The notes below the pieces were generated by a model. That model was not told the DNA's origin. It made no database searches and was given only the letters and a program-made list of their open reading frames with translations. A stretch of 64,000 bases of DNA from Pseudomonas sp. HMWF032 (GTDB taxonomy: Bacteria > Pseudomonadota > Gammaproteobacteria > Pseudomonadales > Pseudomonadaceae): the NCBI RefSeq assembly GCF_003060885.1, contig NZ_QAIG01000012.1, forward strand, positions 43,138 through 107,137, read 5' to 3'. Shown piece after piece: positions 14,991-23,589 of this stretch. A program made the translations under genes and the position numbers. Each line of letters starts with the position of its first letter. The stretch's first letter is position 1.

Positions 14991-15065
14991 TTGGGTGGAT
15001 CGGGGCGCGTAGCTGACGCTTTTTCCATCCGCGGTGAGACCGCAGTTGGTGGATGGGCGAGGCGT
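14991..15065. repeat. intergenic repeat of the GGGTGGAT family (diverged)
   Basis: TTGGGTGGATCGGGGCGCGT, AGCTGACGCTTTTTCCATCC and GGTGGATGGGCGAGGCGTC share their order with the copy at 48878-48999. It lies between two convergent genes and can fold, so it may also act in termination. Confidence 0.5.
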
Positions 15066-15078
15066 CTCCATCTTACCG

Positions 15079-18000
15079 CTACTGAACCTCTTGCAGCACC
15101 ACCACACGCTGGCCCGCCCGCACTGGCGAGCCGGGTTGCACACGCACCTCGCGCACCACGCCGTCACGCGGGGCGAGGAGGGGTATTTCCATCTTCATCG
15201 ACTCCAGTATCACCAGCACATCGCCAGTTTTAACCAGATCGCCTTCACTCACCTGAACTTGCCAGAGGTTGCCGGCGATAGGGCTGTCGATGCTGTGCAG
15301 GCCCGCGCCGAGTGGGGCGTCTTCGTCGAGGTCGGCGGCCACTTCCTCGCTCTCGTAGTGCGCTTGACCGGAGGCGATCCAGCGCTGGCGTTCGGCGTCG
15401 AAGGCGGCACGCTGCTGGGTACGGAAGGCGTCGATGCCCTCAGTCTCGCGGTCGAGAAAGGTCTGGTAATCGGCCAGGGCCAGTTCGCTGTGCTCGGTGC
15501 GCACGTCATAGCGGCCCAAAGGGAAGTCACGGCGGATACGCAGCAGCTCGTCGGCCGAAACCGGGTAGAAGCGAATCTGGTCAAAGAAGCGCAGCAACCA
15601 AGGCTTGCCGTCGAAGGCGGCGACTTCGCGGTAGCGGTTCCACATTTGCAGGGTGCGGCCAACAAACTGGTAACCGCCGGGGCCTTCCATGCCGTACACG
15701 CACATATAGGCGCCGCCGATGCCCACCGAGTTTTCCGCCGTCCAGGTGCGTGCCGGGTTGTACTTGGTGGTGACCAGGCGGTGGCGCGGGTCGAGCGGCG
15801 TGGCCACCGGCGCGCCGAGGTAGACGTCGCCTAGGCCCATCACCAAGTAGCGGGCTTCAAAGACCGTTTTGTACACCTCATCGAGGTTGGGCAGGTCGTT
15901 GATGCGGCGGATAAATTCTAGGTTGCTCGGGCACCAGGGCGCGTCCTTGCGCACCGTGGTCATGTATTTGTCGATCGCCAACTGGCAGGCCGGGTCATCC
16001 CAGGACAGCGGCAGGTGAACGATGCGTGACGGTACTTTGAGGTCTTGTGCGGCGCACACCGCGTCCCACTCGCCGGCGACGATGCCGAGTAAATCGTTAA
16101 GGGCTAAGGTTTCCGGCTGGTAATGCACCTGCAGTGAGCGGATGCCGGGCGTGAGGTCGATCACGCCATTCAGTTGCTTGGCTTCCAGCGCCTGCATCAG
16201 GGCATGGCCACGGAAACGCAGCACCAGATCCAACTCAGGCGCGCCGATTTCCAGCAGCAGGTGAGTGTCACCAGACAGGCGTGCGACCAGGCGTTTATCG
16301 GCTTCGCCGATGTCGAGGACGATGGGGGAGGTGAGGGTATGGGCTGTTGTAGGCGCGAGGGGGGCGCCATAGCCCTTGCTCGCGATCAGCGATACCGAAG
16401 GATCGCCAGCAAGCTGGCTCCTACAGAGATCTGTGCACTCGAGGTTGTTGGTTTTTGCCAAATGCCGTGCAGTAGCGATATCCACCGGCAGAAAACGCAC
16501 CTTGTCACCGGCCTTGAGCTGGCCCAGTTGCCACAGATCGGCCTCGATGATGGTTACTGGGCAGACGAAACCCCCGAGGCTTGGGCCGTCCGGACCGAGG
16601 ATCACCGGCATATCGCCGGTAAAGTCCACCGCGCCGATGGCGTAGGGGTTGTCGTGGATGTTGGAGGGGTGCAAACCCGCTTCGCCGCCGCTGTCGCGCA
16701 CCCACTCCGGTTTTGGGCCGATCAGGCGCACGCCGGTGCGGCTGGAGTTGAAGTGCACTTCCCAGTCGGTGGCAAAAAACGTCTCGATATAGGCCGGGGT
16801 GAAGTATTCCGGTGCGCCGTGCGGGCCATAGATCACGCGGATTTCGCGCACGGCGGGCAGCGCGCTGCACAGTTCAAGCGGCAGTTGCGCACCGGCTTCG
16901 CCGTGGTTCAGGACGGGGATATGCAACACATCGCCGGCTCGCAGTGCGCGGCCCGCGTGGCCGCCGAACTGGCCGAGGGTAAAGGTGCTTTTACTGCCTA
17001 AATAGTCGGGCACCTGAATGCCGCCCTGCAGGCACAGGTAGCTGCGTGCGCCGGCCCCCTGAATAGTGCCCAGGCTCAGGGTGCTGCCGGCTTTGATCAG
17101 CAGCGTGGTATTGAGCGGCTGTTCGATGCCATCCACCTGCAAGGGAATGACCGCACCGGTGACTGCCACTTGCGCATCGGTGTTAAAGCGCAGGGTCGGG
17201 CCGCTCATGGTGATTTCCAAACCGGCCGCGTCTTCGGCGTTGCCCAGCAGGCGATTGCCCAAGCGCAGGGCGCGGCTGTCCATCGGCCCCGAAGGCGGCA
17301 CGCCAACGGCCCAGTAGCCGAGGCGGCCTGGATAATCCTGCACGGTGGTTTGCGTGCCAGCGCTTAGCACCTCGAAGGTCGTGGCGCTGTAGGTCAGGCC
17401 TTCCAGGCAGCGCGTCCACGGCTCGCCACTGGCGAACGGTGCGTCGACCAGAATCTGCCGCAGGTAATCGCGGTTGGACTCCACGCCATACAGCACGGTG
17501 TCAGCCAGTGCTTGGCTGAGGGCGGCGCTGGCCGCATCGCGGCTATCGGCCCAGGTAATGACCTTGGCGATCATCGGATCGAAGTAGGGCGGGATCTCGC
17601 AGCCGGCTTCGACCCAGGTGTCGATGCGCAGCGCTTTACCGTCAGCCTTGGGGAAGTCCACCGCGGTGAGCAGGCCGGGGCTGGGTTGAAAGTCGCGGCC
17701 CGGGTCTTCGGCGTACAGGCGCGCTTGAATGGCGTGGCCGCTGGGTTTCAAGGTGGTTGCCAATTCGCTGAGCGGGGGCAGATCGCCTGCTGCCAGCTCG
17801 ATCATCCAGCGCACCAGGTCAACGCCCCATACCTGTTCAGTGACGCCATGCTCGACTTGCAGGCGGGTGTTCACTTCCAGGAAATAGAAGCGCCCGGCTT
17901 CGCTGTCGTAGACGAACTCCACGGTGCCGGCGCTGCGGTAATTGACTGCCTTGGCCAGCTTGATCGCCGCCGCGCACAGTTCATCAGCCATGCCTGCCGG

Positions 18001-18738
18001 CAGGTTGGGTGCCGGGGTTTCTTCCAGCACTTTTTGGTTACGCCGCTGCACCGAGCAGTCGCGCACGCCAAGGGCGAGTACTTCGCCGCGACCGTCGCCA
18101 AACACCTGCACTTCCAGATGGCGGGCGCGCTGGATGTATTTTTCGATAAACACGCCGCTGTCGCTGAAGTTGTTTTGCCCCAGGCGTTTGACGGCTTCGA
18201 AGGCGTCGGCGAGTTCCGCCGCGCTGTGGCACACGCGCATGCCGATGCCGCCGCCGCCAGCAGTGCTTTTCAGCATCACCGGATAGCCGACTTCATCGCC
18301 TGCGACCAGCGCGGCGTCGAGGTTTTCCAGCAACTCGGTGCCTTCCAGCATCGGCACGCCATGTTGTTTGGCCAGGGCGCGGGCGGTGTGCTTGAGGCCG
18401 AAGACGCGCAGTTGCTCGGGCGTGGGGCCGACAAAGGCGATACCAGCGGCTTCGCAGGTTTCGGCAAAGGCGGCGTTCTCCGAGAGGAAGCCATAGCCGG
18501 GGTGGATCGCGCGGGCTCCGGTTTGCTTGGCGATGGCGAGGATTTTCTCGACCACCAGGTAGGTGTTGGCCGCCGGGCCTTCGCCCAGGCTATGCGCCTC
18601 ATCGGCTTGCTGCAGGTGCAGGCTGGCGACGTCAGCCTCGGAGTAGACGGCCACGCCTTTCACGTCGAGTTGACGCAGGGTGCGCAGGATGCGGCAGGCA
18701 ATGGCGCCACGGTTGGCGATCAGCAGTTTGTCGAACAT
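15079..18738 (-). CDS. urea-carboxylase-family biotin enzyme, probably guanidine carboxylase
   Basis: A 1219-aa enzyme with the full urea carboxylase architecture: biotin carboxylase (1-450, ATP-grasp, starting MFDKLLIANRGAIACRILRT), KipA/AHS2-like carboxyltransferase half (from about 475, TTVQDYPGRLGYWAVG), KipI/AHS1-like half (about 780-1010) and a C-terminal biotinyl domain with ILESMKMEIPL. The start at 18738 is preceded by GAGG. Family knowledge: when these genes accompany guanidine-I riboswitches and two DUF1989 proteins, the enzyme carboxylates guanidine rather than urea. That context is present here. It is the last gene of the operon; no allophanate hydrolase follows. Confidence 0.9.
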   Translation of the reverse strand: MFDKLLIANRGAIACRILRTLRQLDVKGVAVYSEADVASLHLQQADEAHSLGEGPAANTYLVVEKILAIAKQTGARAIHPGYGFLSENAAFAETCEAAGIAFVGPTPEQLRVFGLKHTARALAKQHGVPMLEGTELLENLDAALVAGDEVGYPVMLKSTAGGGGIGMRVCHSAAELADAFEAVKRLGQNNFSDSGVFIEKYIQRARHLEVQVFGDGRGEVLALGVRDCSVQRRNQKVLEETPAPNLPAGMADELCAAAIKLAKAVNYRSAGTVEFVYDSEAGRFYFLEVNTRLQVEHGVTEQVWGVDLVRWMIELAAGDLPPLSELATTLKPSGHAIQARLYAEDPGRDFQPSPGLLTAVDFPKADGKALRIDTWVEAGCEIPPYFDPMIAKVITWADSRDAASAALSQALADTVLYGVESNRDYLRQILVDAPFASGEPWTRCLEGLTYSATTFEVLSAGTQTTVQDYPGRLGYWAVGVPPSGPMDSRALRLGNRLLGNAEDAAGLEITMSGPTLRFNTDAQVAVTGAVIPLQVDGIEQPLNTTLLIKAGSTLSLGTIQGAGARSYLCLQGGIQVPDYLGSKSTFTLGQFGGHAGRALRAGDVLHIPVLNHGEAGAQLPLELCSALPAVREIRVIYGPHGAPEYFTPAYIETFFATDWEVHFNSSRTGVRLIGPKPEWVRDSGGEAGLHPSNIHDNPYAIGAVDFTGDMPVILGPDGPSLGGFVCPVTIIEADLWQLGQLKAGDKVRFLPVDIATARHLAKTNNLECTDLCRSQLAGDPSVSLIASKGYGAPLAPTTAHTLTSPIVLDIGEADKRLVARLSGDTHLLLEIGAPELDLVLRFRGHALMQALEAKQLNGVIDLTPGIRSLQVHYQPETLALNDLLGIVAGEWDAVCAAQDLKVPSRIVHLPLSWDDPACQLAIDKYMTTVRKDAPWCPSNLEFIRRINDLPNLDEVYKTVFEARYLVMGLGDVYLGAPVATPLDPRHRLVTTKYNPARTWTAENSVGIGGAYMCVYGMEGPGGYQFVGRTLQMWNRYREVAAFDGKPWLLRFFDQIRFYPVSADELLRIRRDFPLGRYDVRTEHSELALADYQTFLDRETEGIDAFRTQQRAAFDAERQRWIASGQAHYESEEVAADLDEDAPLGAGLHSIDSPIAGNLWQVQVSEGDLVKTGDVLVILESMKMEIPLLAPRDGVVREVRVQPGSPVRAGQRVVVLQEVQ

Positions 18739-18817
18739 TCGAGGTGTCCTCGAAAGGGGCGGGCCGTCCCGCGGTATTCGGTCTGCACCCCGGTCGTCCG
18801 GGGTGGGCATTCAGTTC

Positions 18818-18915
18818 GTAGGGTGTAAAACCGCGAAGCGTTTTCCACGGGGTGGCCATCCTCCACGGGGCAGCTGCTAAGCGTCGGTGGATGTGAAAAG
18901 CGACATCCACCCTAC
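18818..18915. repeat. intergenic GTAGGGTG...CACCCTAC repeat
   Basis: It is bounded by GTAGGGTG and CACCCTAC inverted ends, with inner GGTGGATGTGAAAAGCGACA. It is the same family as the copies at 47690 and 48878. It lies inside the guanidine operon, between the second DUF1989 gene and the carboxylase gene, and could form an RNA hairpin that modulates expression of the last gene. Confidence 0.65.
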
Positions 18916-18946
18916 GGTGCTCTTACTTGCAGCTTGTCGCTGCTTT

Positions 18947-19582
18947 TCAATCCCACACCAGCACTTCAGCCGGTGTTGGGTTGTAGCCGTTGCATGGGTT
19001 GTTCAGTTGCGGGCAGTTGGAGATCAGCACGATCACGTCCATGTGTGCGATCAGTTCAACGTATTTGCCGGCGGCGGAGATGCCGTCTTCAAAGGTCAGG
19101 CCGCCTTCGGGCGTCACGGGTACGTTCATAAAGAAATTGATGTTGGCGCTGATGTCGGCTTTGTTCAGGCGACCGTCGTGCAGGCTGGCGCGTAAAAAGT
19201 TGTCGCGGCAGCTGTGCATGTAGCGCTTGTCCAGGGCGTAGCGCACGGTGTTGCTTTCCTGGGCGCAGGCACCGCCGAGGGTGTCGTGGCGTCCGCAGGT
19301 GTCGGCGCTGATGGTCAGCATCGGTTTACCCAGGTTGGAATACAGCACGCTGCCGGTGGTCAGGTAGACGCGGTTCTGTTTGCGCAGGGTGCGTTGCACG
19401 TCATAGCGCTCGCGCGGGTTGGCGGCGCTGTAGAACAGCGTATCGACCGCTTGATTGCCTTCCAGATCAAGCAGGCGCAGGGTTTGCCCGGCTTTGACTT
19501 CACAGAGAAAGGGTTCGCCCGCACCGATGGTGGCGCGGTACACGGCGGCTTCGGGGTGCTTGTTGCTTGCGGTAAGGGTCAT
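18947..19582 (-). CDS. DUF1989 protein (UAAP2), putative carboxyguanidine deiminase subunit
   Basis: A 211-aa DUF1989 (urea carboxylase-associated protein 2) member. Motifs seen: LEGNQAVDTLFYSA (about 40-53), ISADTCGRHDTLGGACAQES (about 91-110) and NINFFMNVPV. The conserved Cys, His and Asp residues fit a metal site. Family knowledge: the two DUF1989 proteins of such operons form the heterodimeric carboxyguanidine deiminase (CgdAB), which converts carboxyguanidine to allophanate and ammonia. Which subunit is CgdA or CgdB is not assigned. It lies 11 bp downstream of its partner. Confidence 0.87.
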   Translation of the reverse strand: MTLTASNKHPEAAVYRATIGAGEPFLCEVKAGQTLRLLDLEGNQAVDTLFYSAANPRERYDVQRTLRKQNRVYLTTGSVLYSNLGKPMLTISADTCGRHDTLGGACAQESNTVRYALDKRYMHSCRDNFLRASLHDGRLNKADISANINFFMNVPVTPEGGLTFEDGISAAGKYVELIAHMDVIVLISNCPQLNNPCNGYNPTPAEVLVWD

Positions 19583-19593
19583 GTGCGCCGGCC

Positions 19594-20322
19594 TCAGATA
19601 TACAGACGTTCGGTGTTATGGAAGCCCCGCGCGTTTTCCGGGCGTGAGGTGCGGCACAGCACGCTGATGCCGTCGCTTTCCACCTTGTGCCAGCTCAGTT
19701 GCAGCGGCTTGGGCGCGTACTCGGGGTTGGGGTCCATGGGGTGCTGCAGGGCGGTGAGCACCACCAGCGTGTCCATCGGCGCGTACAGCTCGATGTAGTC
19801 GCCAGCCTTGGCGTTGTTGGCGGCGAAGTGGAAGCAGCCGTCGCTGTCGACCGTGACCTTGCTGAACAGGTTGAGGCACATCAGCAGGTCTTGCAGATTG
19901 AGGTTCCACTTGCCCATTTCCACCAGCAGGTTGTCCACGCCGTTGCGGAAGAAACCGTTGCGCAGTTGTTGATAGTTGCCGCTGCCGTACTTCTCCTGCA
20001 CCTCTTCGGCATTCAACACGCCGCCGAAGCTGTCATGCCAGCCGCAGGTGTCGGCGGTGATGGCGGCCAGCACGCGGCCCATGTCCGAATACAGGCAGTG
20101 GCCGGCGGTGAGCTTGGCGGTGTGCTGGCATTTGAGGCTGTCGGGCAGGTTCAGCCGTTCGCTTTTCTCGGCTGCGTTGAGCAGCAGCAGGCTGGCATTG
20201 GCTCCGCCTTGCAGGTCGGTGATGCGCAGCAGTTGGCCACGTTTGAGGACAAAGGAGGTGTGGCCGCCGCCAGGGACGAGTTCCTCATAGAGGGTGGGGC
20301 GCAGGCTTAATGAGGCAGTCAT
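19594..20322 (-). CDS. DUF1989 protein (UAAP1), putative carboxyguanidine deiminase subunit
   Basis: A 242-aa partner of the preceding DUF1989 protein, with the parallel motifs LQGGANASLLLLNA, ITADTCGWHDSFGGVLNAEE and CLNLFSKVTV. It starts at 20322, 9 bp after the ABC ATPase stop, in the same operon. The role in hydrolysing the carboxylated guanidine is inferred from family and context. Older annotation calls it urea carboxylase-associated protein 1. Confidence 0.87.
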   Translation of the reverse strand: MTASLSLRPTLYEELVPGGGHTSFVLKRGQLLRITDLQGGANASLLLLNAAEKSERLNLPDSLKCQHTAKLTAGHCLYSDMGRVLAAITADTCGWHDSFGGVLNAEEVQEKYGSGNYQQLRNGFFRNGVDNLLVEMGKWNLNLQDLLMCLNLFSKVTVDSDGCFHFAANNAKAGDYIELYAPMDTLVVLTALQHPMDPNPEYAPKPLQLSWHKVESDGISVLCRTSRPENARGFHNTERLYI

Positions 20323-20331
20323 CGGGTGCTC

Positions 20332-21255
20332 CTACAGGGCCGGTTGCAGGTTGCCGCTGATGTGCGCGGGCAACGCTTCGACGGCGGCGCGGGTGGCGCG
20401 GCGGTCACTGTTGAGGGGGATGTCGTAGGTGATGCGCGCGCCGAAGGCATTCGGTGCGTGTGGGTCAATGCGGGTTTTGTCGAATACCAGCAGGCGGGTG
20501 CCGAGGCTGAAGCCTTCGCTCAGGTCATGGGTGACCATGAATACCGTGAGCTGGGTTTCGTGCCACAACTCCAGCAGCAGGCTGTGCATGTCTTTGCGGA
20601 TGCCGGGGTCGAGCGCGCCAAACGGTTCATCGAGCAGCAGCACGCGCGGTTGCATGATCAGCGCCTGGGCAATCGCCAAACGCTGCTGCATACCGCCGGA
20701 CAAGGCGCTGGGGTACTTGTCCAGCGCATGGCCGAGGCCGACTTTTTTCAGCATCACGGCCGCCTGTTCGCGGGCGTCGCGTTTGGCGCTGCCGAACAGC
20801 CGGCCGAGTAGTTTTGAACGCGGTAACTCCAGGCCGATGGCGACGTTATCCAGCACGCTCAGGTGCGGGAATACGGAATAGCGCTGGAACACCACGCCCC
20901 GGCTGGCGTCGGGCTCTGCGGCCAAGGGCTGGCCGCCGAGCAAAATCTCGCCCCGGCTGGCGCGCTCCTGACCGAGCAATAGGCGCAGGAAGGTCGACTT
21001 GCCGCAGCCGGATGCGCCAACCAAGGTGCAGAACTCGCCTTCGTTGATGCTCAGGTTCAGGCGCTCCAAGACAACCTGATCCCCATACGCCTGCCAGACA
21101 TTCTTCACTTCGATAAAGGCACCTACTGCGCGAGCCGCTGGCTGCGTCGCGCGGTGCTCGCAATCCTCATGGACGAGATGTCCACTCCGGTTGCTGCGCT
21201 CCGGGCTTCTTGCCAGCGACTCGCTCGCTACGGTGCCGCTCTTTATGGTTTTCAT
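20332..21255 (-). CDS. ABC transporter ATPase (taurine/sulfonate-type), guanidine operon
   Basis: A 307-aa protein. Walker A is GASGCGKST (about 79-87), the signature is LSGGMQQRLAIAQAL and Walker B is VLLLDEPFGALD; the order and spacing are normal for SsuB/TauB-like ATPases. The ATG at 21255 overlaps the permease stop (ATGA). Residues about 6-42 (from SGTVASESLARSPERSNRSG to the AARAVG stretch) precede the usual start of the fold (IEVKNVWQAYG) and look like a translated intergenic repeat rather than ABC sequence. It probably powers uptake of guanidine or a related compound. Confidence 0.9.
   Translation of the reverse strand: MKTIKSGTVASESLARSPERSNRSGHLVHEDCEHRATQPAARAVGAFIEVKNVWQAYGDQVVLERLNLSINEGEFCTLVGASGCGKSTFLRLLLGQERASRGEILLGGQPLAAEPDASRGVVFQRYSVFPHLSVLDNVAIGLELPRSKLLGRLFGSAKRDAREQAAVMLKKVGLGHALDKYPSALSGGMQQRLAIAQALIMQPRVLLLDEPFGALDPGIRKDMHSLLLELWHETQLTVFMVTHDLSEGFSLGTRLLVFDKTRIDPHAPNAFGARITYDIPLNSDRRATRAAVEALPAHISGNLQPAL
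21128..21245. repeat. repeat-like sequence inside the ABC ATPase N-terminus
   Basis: GCGAGCCGCTGGCTGCGTCG through CCTCATGGACGAGATGTCC to GCGACTCGCTCGCTACGGTG is semi-palindromic (for example GGACGAGATGTCC; TCGCTCGCTAC against GCGAGCCGC). It has no relation to ABC ATPase coding sequence and translates in frame as an extra block of about 37 residues. The repeat assignment rests on composition; no second copy is visible in this window. Confidence 0.45.
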
Positions 21256-22067
21256 GACTTAGCCCCCTCAAACCAGGGGAAACACACACGGGCCAACTGG
21301 CGCAGGCCCAGGTCCATCAGCCAGGCGAGCAGGGTGATCCACACCACGTAGGGCAGGATCACGTCCATGGCCATGTAGCGGCGTACCAGAAAGATGCGGT
21401 AGCCCAGACCGTCGGTTGAGGCGATGGCTTCGGCGGCAATCAGAAATAACCAGGCCGAGCCGAGCACCAGGCGCAGAGCGATCAACAGGCGCGGCAGCAG
21501 TTGCGGCAGCACCACGCGCAGGATCAGGGTCCAGGTGCTGGCCCCGAGGGTTTGCGCCTTGATCAGAATTTCTTGAGGAATTTCCCGGGCGCGTTGCTCC
21601 AGATCGCGGGCCAGGATCGGCGTAATGCCGATGACGATGAGCATGACCTTGGACAACTCGCCCAGGCCAAAGACGATAAACAGGATCGGCAAAATGGCCA
21701 GCGGCGGCACCATCGACAGCACCGTCAGCAGGGGCGACAGCGGCGCACCGAACAGCGGGATAATCCCGGCGGCGATGCCCAGGCATAGCCCGACCAATGC
21801 GGCGATGGCCACGCCCATGGCCAGCCGTTTAAGGCTGGCGGCGGTGTCTTGCCAGAACAGGTAATGGCCGCTGCGTTTGTCTTCGGTAAAGGCCAGCCGG
21901 TCCACCGCCGCGATCATCTGTGTGGCGCTGGGCAGCAGCTTGTCGTTGGGGTTGTCGGCCAGCCGCTGCGCCGAGCCTGCAAAGTAGGCGAACAGCAGCA
22001 GGGCGAAGGGCAGCAGGATCAGCAGCAGGCGACCGCTGCGATCCGGGTGGCGGTTGATCAGGCGCAT
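21252..22067 (-). CDS. ABC transporter permease, guanidine operon
   Basis: A 271-aa inner-membrane permease of the SsuC/TauC type. Six hydrophobic segments are visible, and the EAA-loop region is near LGASTWTLILRVVLPQLLPR (about 165-185), with the typical GLGYRIF motif after it. The start at 22067 (MRLINRHPDRSGRLLLIL) is chosen because the upstream extension to 22151 is translated from an inverted repeat. It overlaps the ATPase start by 4 bp. Confidence 0.9.
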   Translation of the reverse strand: MRLINRHPDRSGRLLLILLPFALLLFAYFAGSAQRLADNPNDKLLPSATQMIAAVDRLAFTEDKRSGHYLFWQDTAASLKRLAMGVAIAALVGLCLGIAAGIIPLFGAPLSPLLTVLSMVPPLAILPILFIVFGLGELSKVMLIVIGITPILARDLEQRAREIPQEILIKAQTLGASTWTLILRVVLPQLLPRLLIALRLVLGSAWLFLIAAEAIASTDGLGYRIFLVRRYMAMDVILPYVVWITLLAWLMDLGLRQLARVCFPWFEGAKS

Positions 22068-22090
22068 GGCAAGCTCTCGAAGCAAGTGGG

Positions 22091-22162
22091 CGTAGGTAGG
22101 GTTGAGCCTGCGAAGCCCAACGAATGGCGGTGTTGGGCTTCGCAGGCTCAACCCTACCTACG
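22091..22162. repeat. perfect 31-bp inverted repeat between binding-protein and permease genes
   Basis: The left arm 22091-22121 begins CGTAGGTAGGGTTGAGCC and is exactly complementary to the right arm 22132-22162, with a 10-nt loop (GAATGGCGGT). In RNA this makes a very stable hairpin 8 bp downstream of the binding-protein stop. It may protect the upstream message from 3' decay and lower downstream expression, a common arrangement for abundant periplasmic proteins. Confidence 0.9.
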
Positions 22163-22170
22163 TCATGGCG

Positions 22171-23238
22171 TTACAGCGTGCCGTCAGCCGCCATCTGCAT
22201 ATAGCTCGGATCGAAGCGCAGTTTCAGGTTGCCCTGGTCGCCGGTGGTGATGCCTTTGGCGAAGCCCATGCCGATGGCGTCGCTACTTTTCGCGCCTTCA
22301 CCGAGCAGGCCATGACTGAAGGAGAACTCGGCCACCTTGTTCATGGTCGCTGGCAATTTCGTGCTGTTGGCGAAGTCCACGGCGTCTTTGGCGGAATAGA
22401 ACATCTTGGTCGCAGCCAACTGCGCTTCGTAACCGGCGAGGTCCGTGCCGGACGCTTTGGCCATGTGCTCGCGGGCCGCGGTGCCGGCTGGGGTGTCGGC
22501 ACTCATGGTGGCCATGATTTCGTACCAGGCGCCGGTCAGCGCTTTGCCAAAGGCCGGGTTGTCTTTGAGGGTGTCGCTGTTGACCACCATCAGGTCGATG
22601 ATCTCACCGGGGATCTGGCTGGAGTCGAACACCTTGGTCACACCCGGCGTGGCTTCAATTTCGGCCAGCAGCGGGTTCCAGGTGGTTACGGCGGTGACAT
22701 CGCTGGTGGCAAAGGCGGCGACCAGGTCGGCGTCGGAGGTGTTGACCACGTTCAGGTCTTTCTCGCTGAGGCCGGCTTTTTCCAGGCCACGTGCCAGCAG
22801 GTAGTGGGAAACGGACAGCTCGACCAGGTTGACGTTCTGGCCCTTGAGGTCGCCCAGGGTCTTCTTCTCGCCCTTGAGCACCACGCCATCGTTGCCGTTG
22901 GAGAAGTCACCGATGATCAGCGCAGTGCTGTCCACGCCGCCCGCTGCCGGAATGGTCAGGGCGTCCATGTTGGTCATGGTGCAGCCATCGAACTGGCTGG
23001 CGCTGTACTGGTTGATCGACTCGACGTAATCGTTGATCTGCACCACATCGATGTTGATGCCGTACTTTTTCGCCCACTTGTCGACGATGCCGGAGGCCGC
23101 GCCGTATTCCCAGGGCATCCAGCCGGCGTAGATGGTCCAGCAAACGCTGAAATCGGTTTTCGGCGCGGCGTGGCTATTGACGCTGATGGCCGCGGCGAGG
23201 CCAGCGGCGAGTACTGAACACAGACGGGTCTTACGCAT
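22171..23238 (-). CDS. ABC transporter substrate-binding protein 1 (guanidine-type)
   Basis: A 355-aa periplasmic protein with a signal peptide (MRKTRLCSVLAAGLAAAISV, ending at HAA). The mature part begins PKTDFSVCWTIYAGWMPWEYG and belongs to the NMT1/SsuA-like group found with urea carboxylase. CTMTNMDALTIPAAGGVDST and DFSNGNDG are conserved with the paralogue at 23590. AGGAGG-like GGAGGC precedes the ATG at 23238, and a guanidine-I riboswitch lies 60 bp upstream. Confidence 0.92.
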   Translation of the reverse strand: MRKTRLCSVLAAGLAAAISVNSHAAPKTDFSVCWTIYAGWMPWEYGAASGIVDKWAKKYGINIDVVQINDYVESINQYSASQFDGCTMTNMDALTIPAAGGVDSTALIIGDFSNGNDGVVLKGEKKTLGDLKGQNVNLVELSVSHYLLARGLEKAGLSEKDLNVVNTSDADLVAAFATSDVTAVTTWNPLLAEIEATPGVTKVFDSSQIPGEIIDLMVVNSDTLKDNPAFGKALTGAWYEIMATMSADTPAGTAAREHMAKASGTDLAGYEAQLAATKMFYSAKDAVDFANSTKLPATMNKVAEFSFSHGLLGEGAKSSDAIGMGFAKGITTGDQGNLKLRFDPSYMQMAADGTL

Positions 23239-23298
23239 GGTGAAGCCTCCAGTTCGAGAAATACGGGCAGGAGTTCGCGGCGGATCCCACGGTGGGGC

Positions 23299-23404
23299 GC
23301 GTTCTCCCGGGCTTTTATCCCGCCGTGTAACCTCGAAGGAGGTCGCCAACTCTCGGACCAGTCATCCACAGATCTGTTGATCGCGGATCGGAACCCTAGT
23401 CGGC
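23299..23404 (-). promoter_or_regulatory. guanidine-I (ykkC) riboswitch 1
   Basis: On the minus strand the conserved core reads GACTAGGGTTCCGAT, later CTGGTCCGAGAG, then TTACACGGCGGGATAAAAGC and CCGGGAGAAC, the diagnostic blocks of the ykkC class in the right order. It lies in the 5' leader of the substrate-binding protein 1 gene. It should switch the operon on when guanidine binds. Confidence 0.95.
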
Positions 23405-23550
23405 TATTGCAAATTGTGGTGCCGCGATCCCGCCGCAGCGGGTTGTTCCTGCACAAGGTAGGTATTGCGAACATCGTGCCAGCTCAACCTGCCCCCGCTG
23501 GCACTTGATCTCTGCTGACGCCAGGCCAGGGTCGTGCGTCCTGGCGGTGC

Positions 23551-23576
23551 GCAATGCAGCGGTTGTGCTGCATTGC
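23551..23576. repeat. hairpin after the substrate-binding protein 2 gene
   Basis: GCAATGCAGC-GGTTGT-GCTGCATTGC is a 10-bp perfect stem, 14 bp downstream of the stop at 23590. There is no T-run, so it is more likely an mRNA-stabilising hairpin than a strong terminator. It lies upstream of riboswitch 1. Confidence 0.6.
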
Positions 23577-23589
23577 GGGGCGCTGCGCG

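Noticed and set aside
15034..15834. Long plus-strand frames opposite the carboxylase gene (also 17512-18828)
   Set aside because: They are antisense shadows in high-GC DNA. The minus-strand carboxylase is certain from its domains.
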